Shown here in pieces: positions 1 to 6,727 of a DNA stretch of 16,544 nt. The notes under the pieces were generated by a model. That model worked only from the letters and a program-made list of their open reading frames with translations. It had not been told where the DNA came from and did not search any database. The translations under genes were made by a program, and so were the position numbers. The stretch comes from an uncultured Oscillospiraceae bacterium (lineage in GTDB: Bacteria > Bacillota > Clostridia > Oscillospirales > Oscillospiraceae): positions 1 to 16,544 of the forward strand of contig CAKUEH010000045.1 of the NCBI GenBank assembly GCA_934646185.1, given 5' to 3'. The stretch's first letter is position 1, and every line of letters starts with the position of its first letter.

Positions 1-8
1 GAATTTCG

Positions 9-28
9 AACAGGAGATATCTCCTGTT
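9..28. repeat. Perfect 20-base palindrome upstream of the SLH gene
   Basis: Bases 9-18 (AACAGGAGAT) are the exact reverse complement of bases 19-28 (ATCTCCTGTT), with no loop. It could be a protein-binding dyad or the end of an upstream transcript. It lies about 50 bases before the SLH gene start and directly abuts the hairpin at 28-52. It is seen directly in the sequence; any role as an operator is inference. Confidence 0.6.
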
Positions 29-61
29 TCTGTTTCCCGTCAGGAAACAGAATAACTTTTT
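28..61 (+). terminator. Leader hairpin with T-run before the SLH gene
   Basis: TTCTGTTTCC (28-37) pairs with GGAAACAGAA (43-52) around a 5-base loop, and a run of five T (57-61) follows. The shape fits a weak intrinsic terminator. It either ends an upstream transcript or acts as an attenuator, because the AGGAGG ribosome site (66-71) of the next gene follows immediately. No promoter is visible between the hairpin and that gene, so transcription must come from before the hairpin. Confidence 0.5.
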
Positions 62-79
62 GATCAGGAGGAAGAAACC

Positions 80-2125
80 ATGAAAAAGAGACTCCTCGCA
101 TGGATATTGGTGCTTGTGATGCTGGTGGCATTGCTGCCGACGGCAGCACTGGCGGAAGACGCGGCCACGTCCGGCAACTGCGGTGCGACTGGCAACGAGT
201 CCGACGTCACTTGGAAATATGAAAACGGCACCCTGACCATTTCCGGAACAGGCGCTATGAAGGACTTCGGTGGTTGGAGAAATCAGCCATGGGCAAGCTA
301 TGCGGATCAGATCACGAAGTTTGTGGTTGAGGACGGCGTGACTACGATCGGAAAATCCGCGACTGATGGCGAAAATGTGATCGAAGAATATGTCATTGGC
401 AAGGATGTTGCAACAATTAAAGATTTTGGAATTTCCACTTACGCGGCAAAAACGTTTACACTGAACGGCAATACGAATTTCAAGGTCGTTGATGGTGTCC
501 TTTTCAGCGAAGACGGTACAACACTGTTAGCCTATCCGGGCGGCAGAGAAGAAATTGACGTGTATGAGGTGCCGACGAACGTCACGAAGATCAATGGCGG
601 CGCGTTCAACGGAGCAAAAATGAAAAAGCTCATCTTTGGCAACACCAGTGTCTTTGTCCAGTCATGGTCCTTCCAAGGCTGCACGGCCCAATATATGGAA
701 TTAAACGGAACTAATTTAAGCGGCAGTGAATCATTCAGACATTTTTCAAAATTAAAAGAACTCAAACTTGACGGAGGCTTTATTCCGGGGCAGTTTTTCT
801 GCGGAGTAGCTTGGACAGGCGGCTCAAGCACTGCGGCAATCGAAAAAATAATCGTCTCCGCGCTGCCGTCTGGCGGAGATGCGTTCTTCCTGCAAAATAA
901 ATTGACGACGGTAGATTTGAGCCAGTGCTCTAACGCAGCTGTTGCAAGCCAGAATTTTTTCTCCGGCACCAACGCCTCTAAGATTGCGTTCTATTTTGAT
1001 ACGGCAGAAAATGCAGCCGGATTTAAGGATACAAGCGCCTATGAGAGCAAGAACGCCATCTTCGCCGTTCTGAACGGCGGCATCATCCCCAGCTGGGAAG
1101 GCTGGTATTCGGAAGACTTCAAACTTGTAACCCCTGTCCAAGACGGCTGCAAATTCATTGGCTGGTACAAAGACGCGGACTTCAACACGCCTTTGGGTGA
1201 AGATGCACTCGCTGCCGGGCAGACCTATTATGCAAAATGGACGGATTCTGTTGACGAGATCCCCGGCAAGGACGAGGGCAGGCAGATGGCCGTCGATCTC
1301 GGCTCTGCCGTCTATGGCGAGACGCCGTCCGCAACGGTTCTGTTTGATGGCGCCGATGAGCTGAAAGAGGTCAAGTCGGATCACGATTATTTTGACGCAG
1401 CAATCAACGGCATGAACGTGACCATCACGCCGAAGGCCAGTCTGCTGCCCGGTACGTACACCGATACGCTCTACGTGCATACCGAAGCCGGCGCGGTGCA
1501 CTTCATCACCGTCACCCTGACCGTCACGCCCAAGCCGGAGGATTCCCAGCAGGAGGCCGACGCGGCGCTCTCGGGCGTCCTCGCCGCCATCACCGGCACG
1601 AACCCCTTCTCCGACGTTCCCGGCAGCGCGTATTATAACGCCGCTGTCCGTTGGGCCGTTAAAAACGGCATTGCCTCCGGCACGGACGCGAAGCACTTCT
1701 CGCCGGACGCCGCCTGCACGAGAGCGCAGGCCGTGACCTTCCTCTGGCGCGCGGTAGGCAGCCCGGCGCCCACGCTGGCGGAAAACCCGTTCACGGATGT
1801 AAAACCGTCGGATTACTGCTACGACGCTGTTCTATGGGCCGTTGAAAACGGCATCGCCAAGGGTACAAGCGCATCGACCTTCTCGCCGGATGCCGCCTGC
1901 ACCCGCGGCCAGATCGTGACGTTCCTCTACCGCGCGGCGGGCTCGCCCGCGGGCTACGCGAACAGCGGCTACACGGACGTTCCGGAAACGAGCTACTGCG
2001 CCGCGCCTGTCGCCTGGGCCGTCGCCCTGCGCATCACGAGCGGCACAGGCGCCCTGACCTTCTCCCCGGACGACCTGTGTACCCGCGCTCAGATTGTGAC
2101 CTTCCTTTACCGCGCAAACGCATAA
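80..2125 (+). CDS. Secreted BspA-like surface protein with three SLH domains
   Basis: A 681-residue exported cell-surface protein. Residues 1-25 are a typical signal peptide (KKR, then a hydrophobic stretch, cut near ALA-ED). Residues about 30-330 resemble BspA-type leucine-rich repeats (the WKYENGTLTISGTGAM start is characteristic). Residues about 335-390 look like a Listeria-Bacteroides (Flg_new) repeat ending GQTYYAKWT, followed by a beta-rich Ig-like part at about 400-490. Three S-layer homology domains start near residues 507, 567 and 628, each with a CTRxQxVTFLxRA motif. SLH domains bind secondary cell-wall polymers and so hold the protein on the Gram-positive wall; BspA-like repeats often mediate adhesion. 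AGGAGG eight bases before the ATG fixes the start. The leucine-rich part is visibly more AT-rich than the SLH part, which suggests domain shuffling. The ligand is unknown. Confidence 0.93.
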   Translation: MKKRLLAWILVLVMLVALLPTAALAEDAATSGNCGATGNESDVTWKYENGTLTISGTGAMKDFGGWRNQPWASYADQITKFVVEDGVTTIGKSATDGENVIEEYVIGKDVATIKDFGISTYAAKTFTLNGNTNFKVVDGVLFSEDGTTLLAYPGGREEIDVYEVPTNVTKINGGAFNGAKMKKLIFGNTSVFVQSWSFQGCTAQYMELNGTNLSGSESFRHFSKLKELKLDGGFIPGQFFCGVAWTGGSSTAAIEKIIVSALPSGGDAFFLQNKLTTVDLSQCSNAAVASQNFFSGTNASKIAFYFDTAENAAGFKDTSAYESKNAIFAVLNGGIIPSWEGWYSEDFKLVTPVQDGCKFIGWYKDADFNTPLGEDALAAGQTYYAKWTDSVDEIPGKDEGRQMAVDLGSAVYGETPSATVLFDGADELKEVKSDHDYFDAAINGMNVTITPKASLLPGTYTDTLYVHTEAGAVHFITVTLTVTPKPEDSQQEADAALSGVLAAITGTNPFSDVPGSAYYNAAVRWAVKNGIASGTDAKHFSPDAACTRAQAVTFLWRAVGSPAPTLAENPFTDVKPSDYCYDAVLWAVENGIAKGTSASTFSPDAACTRGQIVTFLYRAAGSPAGYANSGYTDVPETSYCAAPVAWAVALRITSGTGALTFSPDDLCTRAQIVTFLYRANA

Positions 2126-2131
2126 AAAACG

Positions 2132-2159
2132 CCGCCCCTTCCCACACGGGAAGGGGCGG
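2132..2159 (+). terminator. GC-rich hairpin after the SLH gene
   Basis: CCGCCCCTTCCC (2132-2143) pairs perfectly with GGGAAGGGGCGG (2148-2159) around an ACAC loop, starting seven bases after the stop codon. There is no T-run after it on the + strand. Instead TGTCAAAAAA follows (2166-2174), while six A precede it, so a T-run exists only on the minus strand. It probably ends the SLH transcript and may block read-through from the opposite side. A near copy lies at 2547-2575. Confidence 0.7.
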
Positions 2160-2205
2160 TCAGTCTGTCAAAAAAGTCAGATTACAATCGTTATGTATCT
2201 GCTTC

Positions 2206-2231
2206 GTAGGGGCGGACGACTCTGTCCGCCC
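2206..2231 (+). repeat. Short palindromic repeat A (GTAGGGGCGGAC type)
   Basis: A 26-base unit starting GTAGG with an 8-base stem: GGGCGGAC, six bases, GTCCGCCC. It is identical, in inverted orientation, to 2465-2490. From memory, units of this style are scattered REP-like elements in Oscillospiraceae intergenic regions; genome-wide copy number cannot be seen here. Function unknown. Confidence 0.85.
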
Positions 2232-2295
2232 AGCGGAATGCAGCTTTTTCTCGCGAAAAGCTGCGGCACATACGCGAGGGGCTGCTCATCTCTGT

Positions 2296-2321
2296 GTAGG
2301 GGCCGATGCCCACATCGGCCC
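2296..2321 (+). repeat. Short palindromic repeat B (GTAGGGGCCGATG type)
   Basis: A 26-base unit with a 9-base stem: GGGCCGATG, four bases, CATCGGCCC. It has the same GTAGGGGC head as repeat A but a different stem sequence. It is matched in inverted orientation at 2375-2400 with a single mismatch in the loop. Confidence 0.85.
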
Positions 2322-2374
2322 GGCAGAATACAGCGTTTTTACGGTATTCTTCGGCGAATTCGCAACCTCCAAGC

Positions 2375-2400
2375 GGGCCGATGTAGGCATCGGCCCCTAC
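2375..2400 (-). repeat. Short palindromic repeat B', inverted partner of B
   Basis: The reverse complement of 2296-2321 with one mismatch (C to T in the loop). The 53 bases between B and B' have no convincing gene, although GCGAATTCGC-like short dyads occur there. Confidence 0.85.
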
Positions 2401-2464
2401 AGTCAAACAGGAAAATGCAATTCGAATTCGCCAAAAAGGTTTTGTTTTCGCAGCTATCTGCTGC

Positions 2465-2490
2465 GGGCGGACAGAGTCGTCCGCCCCTAC
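2465..2490 (-). repeat. Short palindromic repeat A', inverted partner of A
   Basis: The exact reverse complement of 2206-2231. With B/B' inside and the hairpins at 2132 and 2547 outside, it completes a nested inverted arrangement that fills the whole gap between the two convergent genes. Open frames that read through this gap consist of translated repeat and are not genes. Confidence 0.85.
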
Positions 2491-2546
2491 GCAGACCTTG
2501 AAAATCCTGCATAAAAAGAGGGAACAACAGTTTTTTGACACGCTGG

Positions 2547-2575
2547 CCGCCCCCTTCCCACACGGGAAGGGGCGG
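2547..2575 (-). terminator. GC-rich hairpin after the MoxR-type gene
   Basis: An inverted near copy of the hairpin at 2132-2159 with one bulged C. It starts four bases after the stop of the AAA+ gene on the minus strand. As with the first copy, TGTCAAAAAA follows the stem in the direction of the gene it serves (2539 back to 2531). Both convergent genes therefore end in the same roughly 45-base cassette. Confidence 0.7.
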
Positions 2576-2578
2576 TTC

Positions 2579-4060
2579 CTATTTTGCAGGGGCGGAGCAG
2601 AGCTCCTCCCGCAGCGCCGCGGCCTTCGCCTCCGGCGATGCGGTGGAGAGAAGCTCCTGATAGACGGCGCTGTTTTCCTTCTGTAAAAACGCCGCCGCGC
2701 CGCAGTCCCGCAGACCGTGCAGCAGGATCCAGAGCTCCTGCTCGCCGCCGAAGACCGTGCGGATAAAGCGCAGCCCGTTTTCAAGCGCGCCGCGCGTGCG
2801 CGCCCTGCTCTGCGCCGCCTCCGTTCCGGCAGCTTCGGCCAGAAGCCGCACCGCGCCGGACGCCTCCGCGTCCGACCGCCCGGCAACGGCGGCGTCCATG
2901 CGCGTCAGAAACGCTGTTTCCCGCCGTTCGTCCTCTGCGGAAAGGACGCCGCATTCCCTGCGGATGCGCAGCGCCGCGCGGCGGTTTTCCAGCTGCTTTT
3001 CCGCGCGGGAGACGCAGCCGTCTCCGGCAGGGAGGCTTCGGGAAAAGCTGTCCGCGCTGAAGGCGAGCGCGGCGTCGTCCTCCATTGCGCGCAGCTGTGC
3101 CCGCAGACTGTGCAGCAGGAATTCCACGACCGACAGCCGCCCCTCGAACGGCAGCGCCCGCAGCGCCTCCGCCTCCGCGCCCGCGTCCGTCTGCCCGCGC
3201 AGAAGCGCCTCCAGCGGCAGCGAAGCAGAAAACCGGCGATAGAGCTCGTAAAACGCCGCGAAGCCCGCCGCGGCCTCCTGCACGTGCAGATATTCCTGCG
3301 CCTGCGCCTGCGTGCAGGCAAAGCCGAGCGCTTCATACGTCAGCAGCAGCGCGGACAGATCCTCCCAGCCGCGCGCGGTCACAAAGCGTCCCGCCGCGCG
3401 CTGCGCATCGCAGACGAAAAAGTGCTCCGGATGCAGCCGGAGATAGGCCAGCACTGCCGGGTGAACGCCGCGCGCGGCGGCATATGCCTGCCAGACGGCA
3501 AGGCTCGGCTCCAGCTCGATGCGCCGCACCCGGTCGAGCGCCGCCATGTCGAAGCTCCGCGCGGACTGGTTATAGCGCGGCGGATTGCCCGCCGCCGCGA
3601 TCATCCATCCCTCCGGCAGCGCGTGGACGCCAAAGGTCTTGTTCTGCAGCATCTGCAAGATCGCGGGCATCAGCGTCTCGGAGACGCAGTTGATCTCGTC
3701 AAGAAACAAGATGCCCGTCCGGAGCCCGGTCTTCTCCATCTGTTCATAGACCGAGGCGATGATCTCGCTCATGGTATATTCCGTCGCGCGGAACTGCCGC
3801 CCGGCGGCCGTCCGTTCGACGATGACCGGCAGGCCGAGCGCGCTCTGCCGCGTGTGGTGCGTCATGGTATACGAGACGAGGCCGACATGCTCCTCCTGTG
3901 CAAGCTGCGACAGGATCGCCGTCTTGCCGATGCCCGGCGGGCCCATGAGAAGAACGGGCCGCTGCTTTTCCCGCGGCATGCGCCACAGGCCGTCCGTTGT
4001 TTTTGTCGTATAGGCGCGGATGGTCTGCCGCAGCTCCTGCTTTGCCTGTTTTATATCCAT
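2579..4060 (-). CDS. MoxR-type AAA+ ATPase
   Basis: A 493-residue AAA+ ATPase of the MoxR type, a chaperone-like family that remodels or activates partner proteins together with VWA proteins. Visible motifs: Walker A GPPGIGKT (40-47), Walker B ILFLDE (117-122), sensor-1 region AAAGNPP with Asn159, and arginine-finger candidates in LDRVRR (175-180). The C-terminal 250 residues are helical and Ala/Arg/Glu-rich, without a recognised domain. I chose the ATG at 4060 (MDIKQAKQEL), preceded by AAGGAG, over an upstream start that would add 17 low-quality residues. It overlaps the end of the VWA gene by 10 bases, so the two are translationally coupled. The substrate is not known. Confidence 0.9.
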   Translation of the reverse strand: MDIKQAKQELRQTIRAYTTKTTDGLWRMPREKQRPVLLMGPPGIGKTAILSQLAQEEHVGLVSYTMTHHTRQSALGLPVIVERTAAGRQFRATEYTMSEIIASVYEQMEKTGLRTGILFLDEINCVSETLMPAILQMLQNKTFGVHALPEGWMIAAAGNPPRYNQSARSFDMAALDRVRRIELEPSLAVWQAYAAARGVHPAVLAYLRLHPEHFFVCDAQRAAGRFVTARGWEDLSALLLTYEALGFACTQAQAQEYLHVQEAAAGFAAFYELYRRFSASLPLEALLRGQTDAGAEAEALRALPFEGRLSVVEFLLHSLRAQLRAMEDDAALAFSADSFSRSLPAGDGCVSRAEKQLENRRAALRIRRECGVLSAEDERRETAFLTRMDAAVAGRSDAEASGAVRLLAEAAGTEAAQSRARTRGALENGLRFIRTVFGGEQELWILLHGLRDCGAAAFLQKENSAVYQELLSTASPEAKAAALREELCSAPAK

Positions 4061-5325
4061 GCTTCGTCTCCTTTCGGCTTCTCCGCTTCCAGAACCAGCT
4101 TTTCCGCCCACGGCGGCAGGTCGATATCGTCATACCGGTACTGCAGCATGACGAAAATTGCCCGGTACGCGGGCGGCGCGTCCGGAAACACGCCGTAGCC
4201 GTCGGTAAAATACAAAATTCCCTGCAAATGCGCGAATTCACCCGCTTCGATCAGGCCGTCGATATACCGGAACGCCGGACGGAAATCCGTGCCCCCGCCG
4301 CCGTGCAGCGTCATGGATCGCAGCCAGTCGGACAGCTCGTCCAGCGTCGTCAGGCGCGTGTCCTGCTGCACCTCGCAGTCGCACTCGATCACATGCAGGT
4401 TGAACCGCTCGAAAAACAGATTTTCGCGATCCAGCAGCCCTGCCAGCTCTCCCAGAAATCCGGCGCACAGCGACCGCGAGCACGAAGCCGACGTGTCGAT
4501 CACAACGGCAAGCTCGCGCAGGCGGCGCTCTTCGGAGTATTCCAGCGGCTCGATGAGCGGCATGCCATCGTAATGCTCCAATCCGTAGAGGTACCACGCG
4601 TATTGAAATTCCTCGCCGGACACATGCCGGTTCTCGCGCGTCTCGGAAAGCTCGCGCAGCGCGGCGGCAAACGGCGCGCTTTCGCGCGTATCCGGCTTGA
4701 TGGAAAAGGCAGCGCCGCCCGTCCCGCTCCCGATCACCGGCTTTTCCGGCAGCGGCCGCGGCAGGAGCCGCCCGAGCGCCTGAAAGCCCGTTTCATCCCC
4801 CTCGCCGGAAACGGCCGCTCGATTCTCGGCAAACGCTGCCTCCCACCGGGAATGATCATCCAGCGCCGCGCTTTGTCGCTCGTCCGGCGTCAGAAGCTCC
4901 GGCTCCGCCTGCAAAAGCGCGTAAATTTCCTCCGCGCGGCCCGCCTTTTTCGCCTGCAGCTTGCAGCGGGCGGAGAACGCCGCGGGGGCCTCGCGCTCCT
5001 GCGGCAGAAGCGCGTGCCGTACCAGCAAGACCGCAAGATCGCAGGCCGTATCCCAGCGCGCTTTCTCCCGGCCCCGCCGGGCCTGCGGATGGCCGAGCAT
5101 GAGGTGCAGCAGCAGATGCAGCGTCAGCCGCTCCGGCAGTTCGCTTCCAGCTAAAAATTCCCGTTCCAGAAAGCCGGGCGCAAAGAGCGCGGCCCGCCCG
5201 TCCGTCCCGGCGGGCGTCACATCCGCTTCGCGGCAGGGGAGTCTGCCCAGCGGCAGCGCCAGCGCCGGCAGCCGCTCGTAGAGCTGCCCGCGCACGACCG
5301 AAAACACCCGCTCTCCCGCCGTCAT
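4051..5325 (-). CDS. VWA protein with N-terminal metallopeptidase-like domain
   Basis: A 424-residue protein. The N-terminal half resembles the putative metallopeptidase domain of the DUF2201 family (VTPAGTDGRAALFAPGF, then a helix LTLHLLLHLMLGH at 67-79). The C-terminal part is a VWA-like domain with a complete MIDAS metal site: DTSAS at 277-281, Thr346 in GGGGTDF and Asp375 in FTDG. Such proteins usually pair with the MoxR-type ATPase encoded next to them; here the ATPase gene overlaps its 3' end. The expected HExxH zinc motif reads HLLLH (70-74), so the glutamate is missing and peptidase activity is doubtful. The start at 5325 has GGGAGG upstream. No signal peptide or membrane helix is seen, so it is presumably cytoplasmic. 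Confidence 0.88.
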   Translation of the reverse strand: MTAGERVFSVVRGQLYERLPALALPLGRLPCREADVTPAGTDGRAALFAPGFLEREFLAGSELPERLTLHLLLHLMLGHPQARRGREKARWDTACDLAVLLVRHALLPQEREAPAAFSARCKLQAKKAGRAEEIYALLQAEPELLTPDERQSAALDDHSRWEAAFAENRAAVSGEGDETGFQALGRLLPRPLPEKPVIGSGTGGAAFSIKPDTRESAPFAAALRELSETRENRHVSGEEFQYAWYLYGLEHYDGMPLIEPLEYSEERRLRELAVVIDTSASCSRSLCAGFLGELAGLLDRENLFFERFNLHVIECDCEVQQDTRLTTLDELSDWLRSMTLHGGGGTDFRPAFRYIDGLIEAGEFAHLQGILYFTDGYGVFPDAPPAYRAIFVMLQYRYDDIDLPPWAEKLVLEAEKPKGDEAWI

Positions 5326-5392
5326 ACCCTCGCCTCCCGTTTTTCTTCATTGTATCAGCTTTCCTTCAAAATGCAATCCGCCATTTTCCCCC

Positions 5393-5421
5393 TTTACTTT
5401 CCGCCGCCCATCTGCTATACT
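5393..5421 (+). promoter_or_regulatory. Sigma70-type promoter of the tRNA-Arg locus
   Basis: TTTACT (5393-5398), a 17-base spacer and TATACT (5416-5421) fit a housekeeping promoter. It sits 20 bases before the orphan tRNA half at 5441, the usual place for a tRNA promoter, and appears to be the original promoter of the locus. The intact tRNA now lies about 190 bases further on. Confidence 0.7.
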
Positions 5422-5440
5422 ATACGGGCAGTAAAAAAAC

Positions 5441-5479
5441 GCGCCCGTAGCTCAGCTGGATAGAGTGACAGACTCCGAC
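5441..5479 (+). pseudogene. Orphan 5' half of tRNA-Arg(CCG)
   Basis: The 39 bases match the first 39 bases of the intact tRNA at 5632 with two C/T differences, and end exactly at the 3' edge of the anticodon loop. The similarity then stops. Its acceptor strand GCGCCCG would pair better with the 3' strand CGGGCGT of the downstream tRNA (C5-G68) than that tRNA's own 5' strand GCGCTCG does (U5-G68 wobble). This suggests it is the original host 5' half, separated from its 3' half by an insertion. Confidence 0.85.
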
Positions 5480-5631
5480 GTTTCCGAACCGATTCGGAGA
5501 GAGAAGCCCAAAGCCGTTGATACGACTGGACTTTTCGGGCGTGAGAGCGATTTTCCGCTTGTTCCTTGACTACTGTTTGACCACCATTTTCAAAAAGCGA
5601 TGACCGGCACCCTGCCGTTTATCTCATAGAT
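5480..5631. other. 152-base remnant between tRNA half and intact tRNA
   Basis: No gene is visible. It contains CCGAACCGATTCGG (5484-5497, a dyad) and a repeated GTTTGACCACC/GACTACTG-like stretch around 5567-5585. Reading the minus strand, a frame entering from the tRNA ends in NGRVPVIAF followed by a stop at 5590-5592, which could be the last codons of a lost integrase; this is weak. The best explanation is the residue of an element that integrated in the tRNA anticodon loop and was later almost completely deleted. Confidence 0.5.
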
Positions 5632-5708
5632 GCGCTCGTAGCTCAGTTGGATAGAGTGACAGACTCCGACTCTGTAGGTCGCACGTTCGAATCGTGTCGG
5701 GCGTACCA
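5632..5708 (+). tRNA. tRNA-Arg, anticodon CCG
   Basis: A full 77-base cloverleaf. Acceptor GCGCTCG/CGGGCGT with G1-U72, D stem GCTC/GAGT, anticodon stem ACAGA/TCTGT with loop CTCCGAC and anticodon CCG (reads CGG, Arg), T stem GCACG/CGTGT with loop TTCGAAT, discriminator A and encoded CCA. It is followed directly by a strong terminator. Its own upstream 30 bases contain no clear promoter, so expression probably depends on the promoter at 5393-5421. Confidence 0.97.
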
Positions 5709-5741
5709 AAATCCCTCTAAGGTTTCCTTAGAGGGATTTTT
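5708..5741. terminator. Bidirectional terminator between tRNA-Arg and the LysR gene
   Basis: ATCCCTCTAAGG (5711-5722) pairs with CCTTAGAGGGAT (5726-5737) around TTT, flanked by A-run and T-run on both sides, so it works for the tRNA (+) and for the LysR gene (-), whose stop lies 14 bases away. Confidence 0.93.
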
Positions 5742-5754
5742 CAATATTCCGTGC

Positions 5755-6624
5755 TTATTGCAGCAAAGCGGCATTGGCGAACAGGCATTGCAGAAAGGCT
5801 TTGCTTGCCAGCGGCAGTGCGTGTTTATCCTTTGTGACAATGCTCATTGTGCGGATGATCGCCGGTTCGATCGGCAGCGCCACCACATCATAGTTTGTTT
5901 TGTGTAGTACTAATTCTGTCAGAATGGAAACGCCTAATCCCTGTTCCACCATAGAAAGAATGGAATAATCATCGTGAACACGAAGCCTGATATTCGGCGC
6001 GATGCCCGCTGCCCGAAATGCCTCCATCGGTTCGCTGTAAGCCCCTTCCTCCAGCAGTAAAAACGGTTCCTCTGCGAAATCCTCAAGCACCAGCGACTTT
6101 TTCCCGGCCAGCGGATGATTTTTCAGCAGCACCGCTCGAAACTCACCAGACTTGATAACGGTTGTTTCCATACCTTTCACAGCATGAGGATTCACGAAAC
6201 CAAAGTCTACTGCCCCGGTTCGCACCCATTCCGGGATACTGGTGTAATCGCCCTGATGCAGTACGATTTGAATATTCGGGTGTTCCTGCCAGAACGCACG
6301 AATGATACCCGGCAGCCAATGGCACGACACGCTGGAAACCGTGCCGATCCGCACCACTCCAGAGCTAAGTCCTCGAATTTCGTCCGCCGTGCGGCGCATG
6401 GCTTCGTATTGCAGCACAGCGCTTTGGATGGACGGATACAGCCGTTCGCCCTCTGGCGTCAGGCGTATTCCATAACGGGAGCGGTGCAGAATTTTGATGG
6501 ACAGCTCCTTTTCCAGCGAAGCGATCATCTGACTGAGGGCAGGCTGCGTATAGCCAAGCCGCTCTGCCGCTTTTGTAAAACTGCCGATCTCTATGACTTT
6601 CAGAAGCGCAATATACCTCTCCAT
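5755..6624 (-). CDS. LysR-family transcriptional regulator
   Basis: A 289-residue regulator of the usual LysR length. Residues 1-60 form the winged helix-turn-helix (GSFTKAAERLGYTQPALSQM, then LEKELSIKILHR). Residues about 90-289 form the substrate-binding-like effector domain (VRIGTVSSVS start). It is divergent from azlC with a 103-base gap, the classical layout in which a LysR protein controls the neighbouring operon and itself. The co-inducer is unknown; an amino acid or its derivative is plausible given the azlCD and phzF neighbours. The start has AGAAAGG upstream. Confidence 0.94.
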   Translation of the reverse strand: MERYIALLKVIEIGSFTKAAERLGYTQPALSQMIASLEKELSIKILHRSRYGIRLTPEGERLYPSIQSAVLQYEAMRRTADEIRGLSSGVVRIGTVSSVSCHWLPGIIRAFWQEHPNIQIVLHQGDYTSIPEWVRTGAVDFGFVNPHAVKGMETTVIKSGEFRAVLLKNHPLAGKKSLVLEDFAEEPFLLLEEGAYSEPMEAFRAAGIAPNIRLRVHDDYSILSMVEQGLGVSILTELVLHKTNYDVVALPIEPAIIRTMSIVTKDKHALPLASKAFLQCLFANAALLQ

Positions 6625-6654
6625 CTTTCAAATAACCTTTCTGCATGTAAAAAT

Positions 6655-6695
6655 AAGAAAAATCAATTTTCTTTATTCAAGACTCAGCGTATAAT
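6655..6695 (+). promoter_or_regulatory. azlC promoter with candidate LysR operator
   Basis: A perfect -10 box TATAAT (6690-6695) stands 32 bases before the azlC ATG, but the -35 region (about 6667-6672, TTTTCT) is poor, as expected for an activator-dependent promoter. Overlapping that -35 is a dyad AAGAAAA (6655-6661) / TTTTCTT (6667-6673). A T-N11-A pattern, typical of LysR sites, also fits (6654 to 6666). The binding is inferred. Confidence 0.55.
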
Positions 6696-6727
6696 AGAGT
6701 CCAAAAAGATGCAAGAGGCGAATCACC

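Noticed and set aside
824..1696. 290-codon minus-strand open frame inside the SLH gene
   Set aside because: The opposite strand encodes a clear signal peptide and SLH domains; the antisense product has no recognisable features.
2206..2490. CRISPR array
   Set aside because: The repeats are inverted, not direct, are of two kinds, have unequal spacing (64, 53 and 64 bases), and there are no cas genes.
2077..2514. Open frames through the gap between the SLH and MoxR-type genes (145 and 102 codons)
   Set aside because: They translate the palindromic repeats (RGGRLCPP, GRCPHRP patterns), overlap the end of the SLH gene and have no credible ribosome site.
2717..4198. Long + strand open frame (493 codons) opposite the MoxR-type gene, and a similar one at 3997-5154 opposite the VWA gene
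   Set aside because: They are antisense shadows in GC-rich DNA, Arg/Gln/Pro-rich with no domain, while the minus strand has full Walker and MIDAS motifs and good ribosome sites.
5643..5840. 65-codon minus-strand open frame across the tRNA (ARHDSNVRPTESESVT)
   Set aside because: It is the reverse complement of tRNA-Arg and its terminator, a common false protein call.
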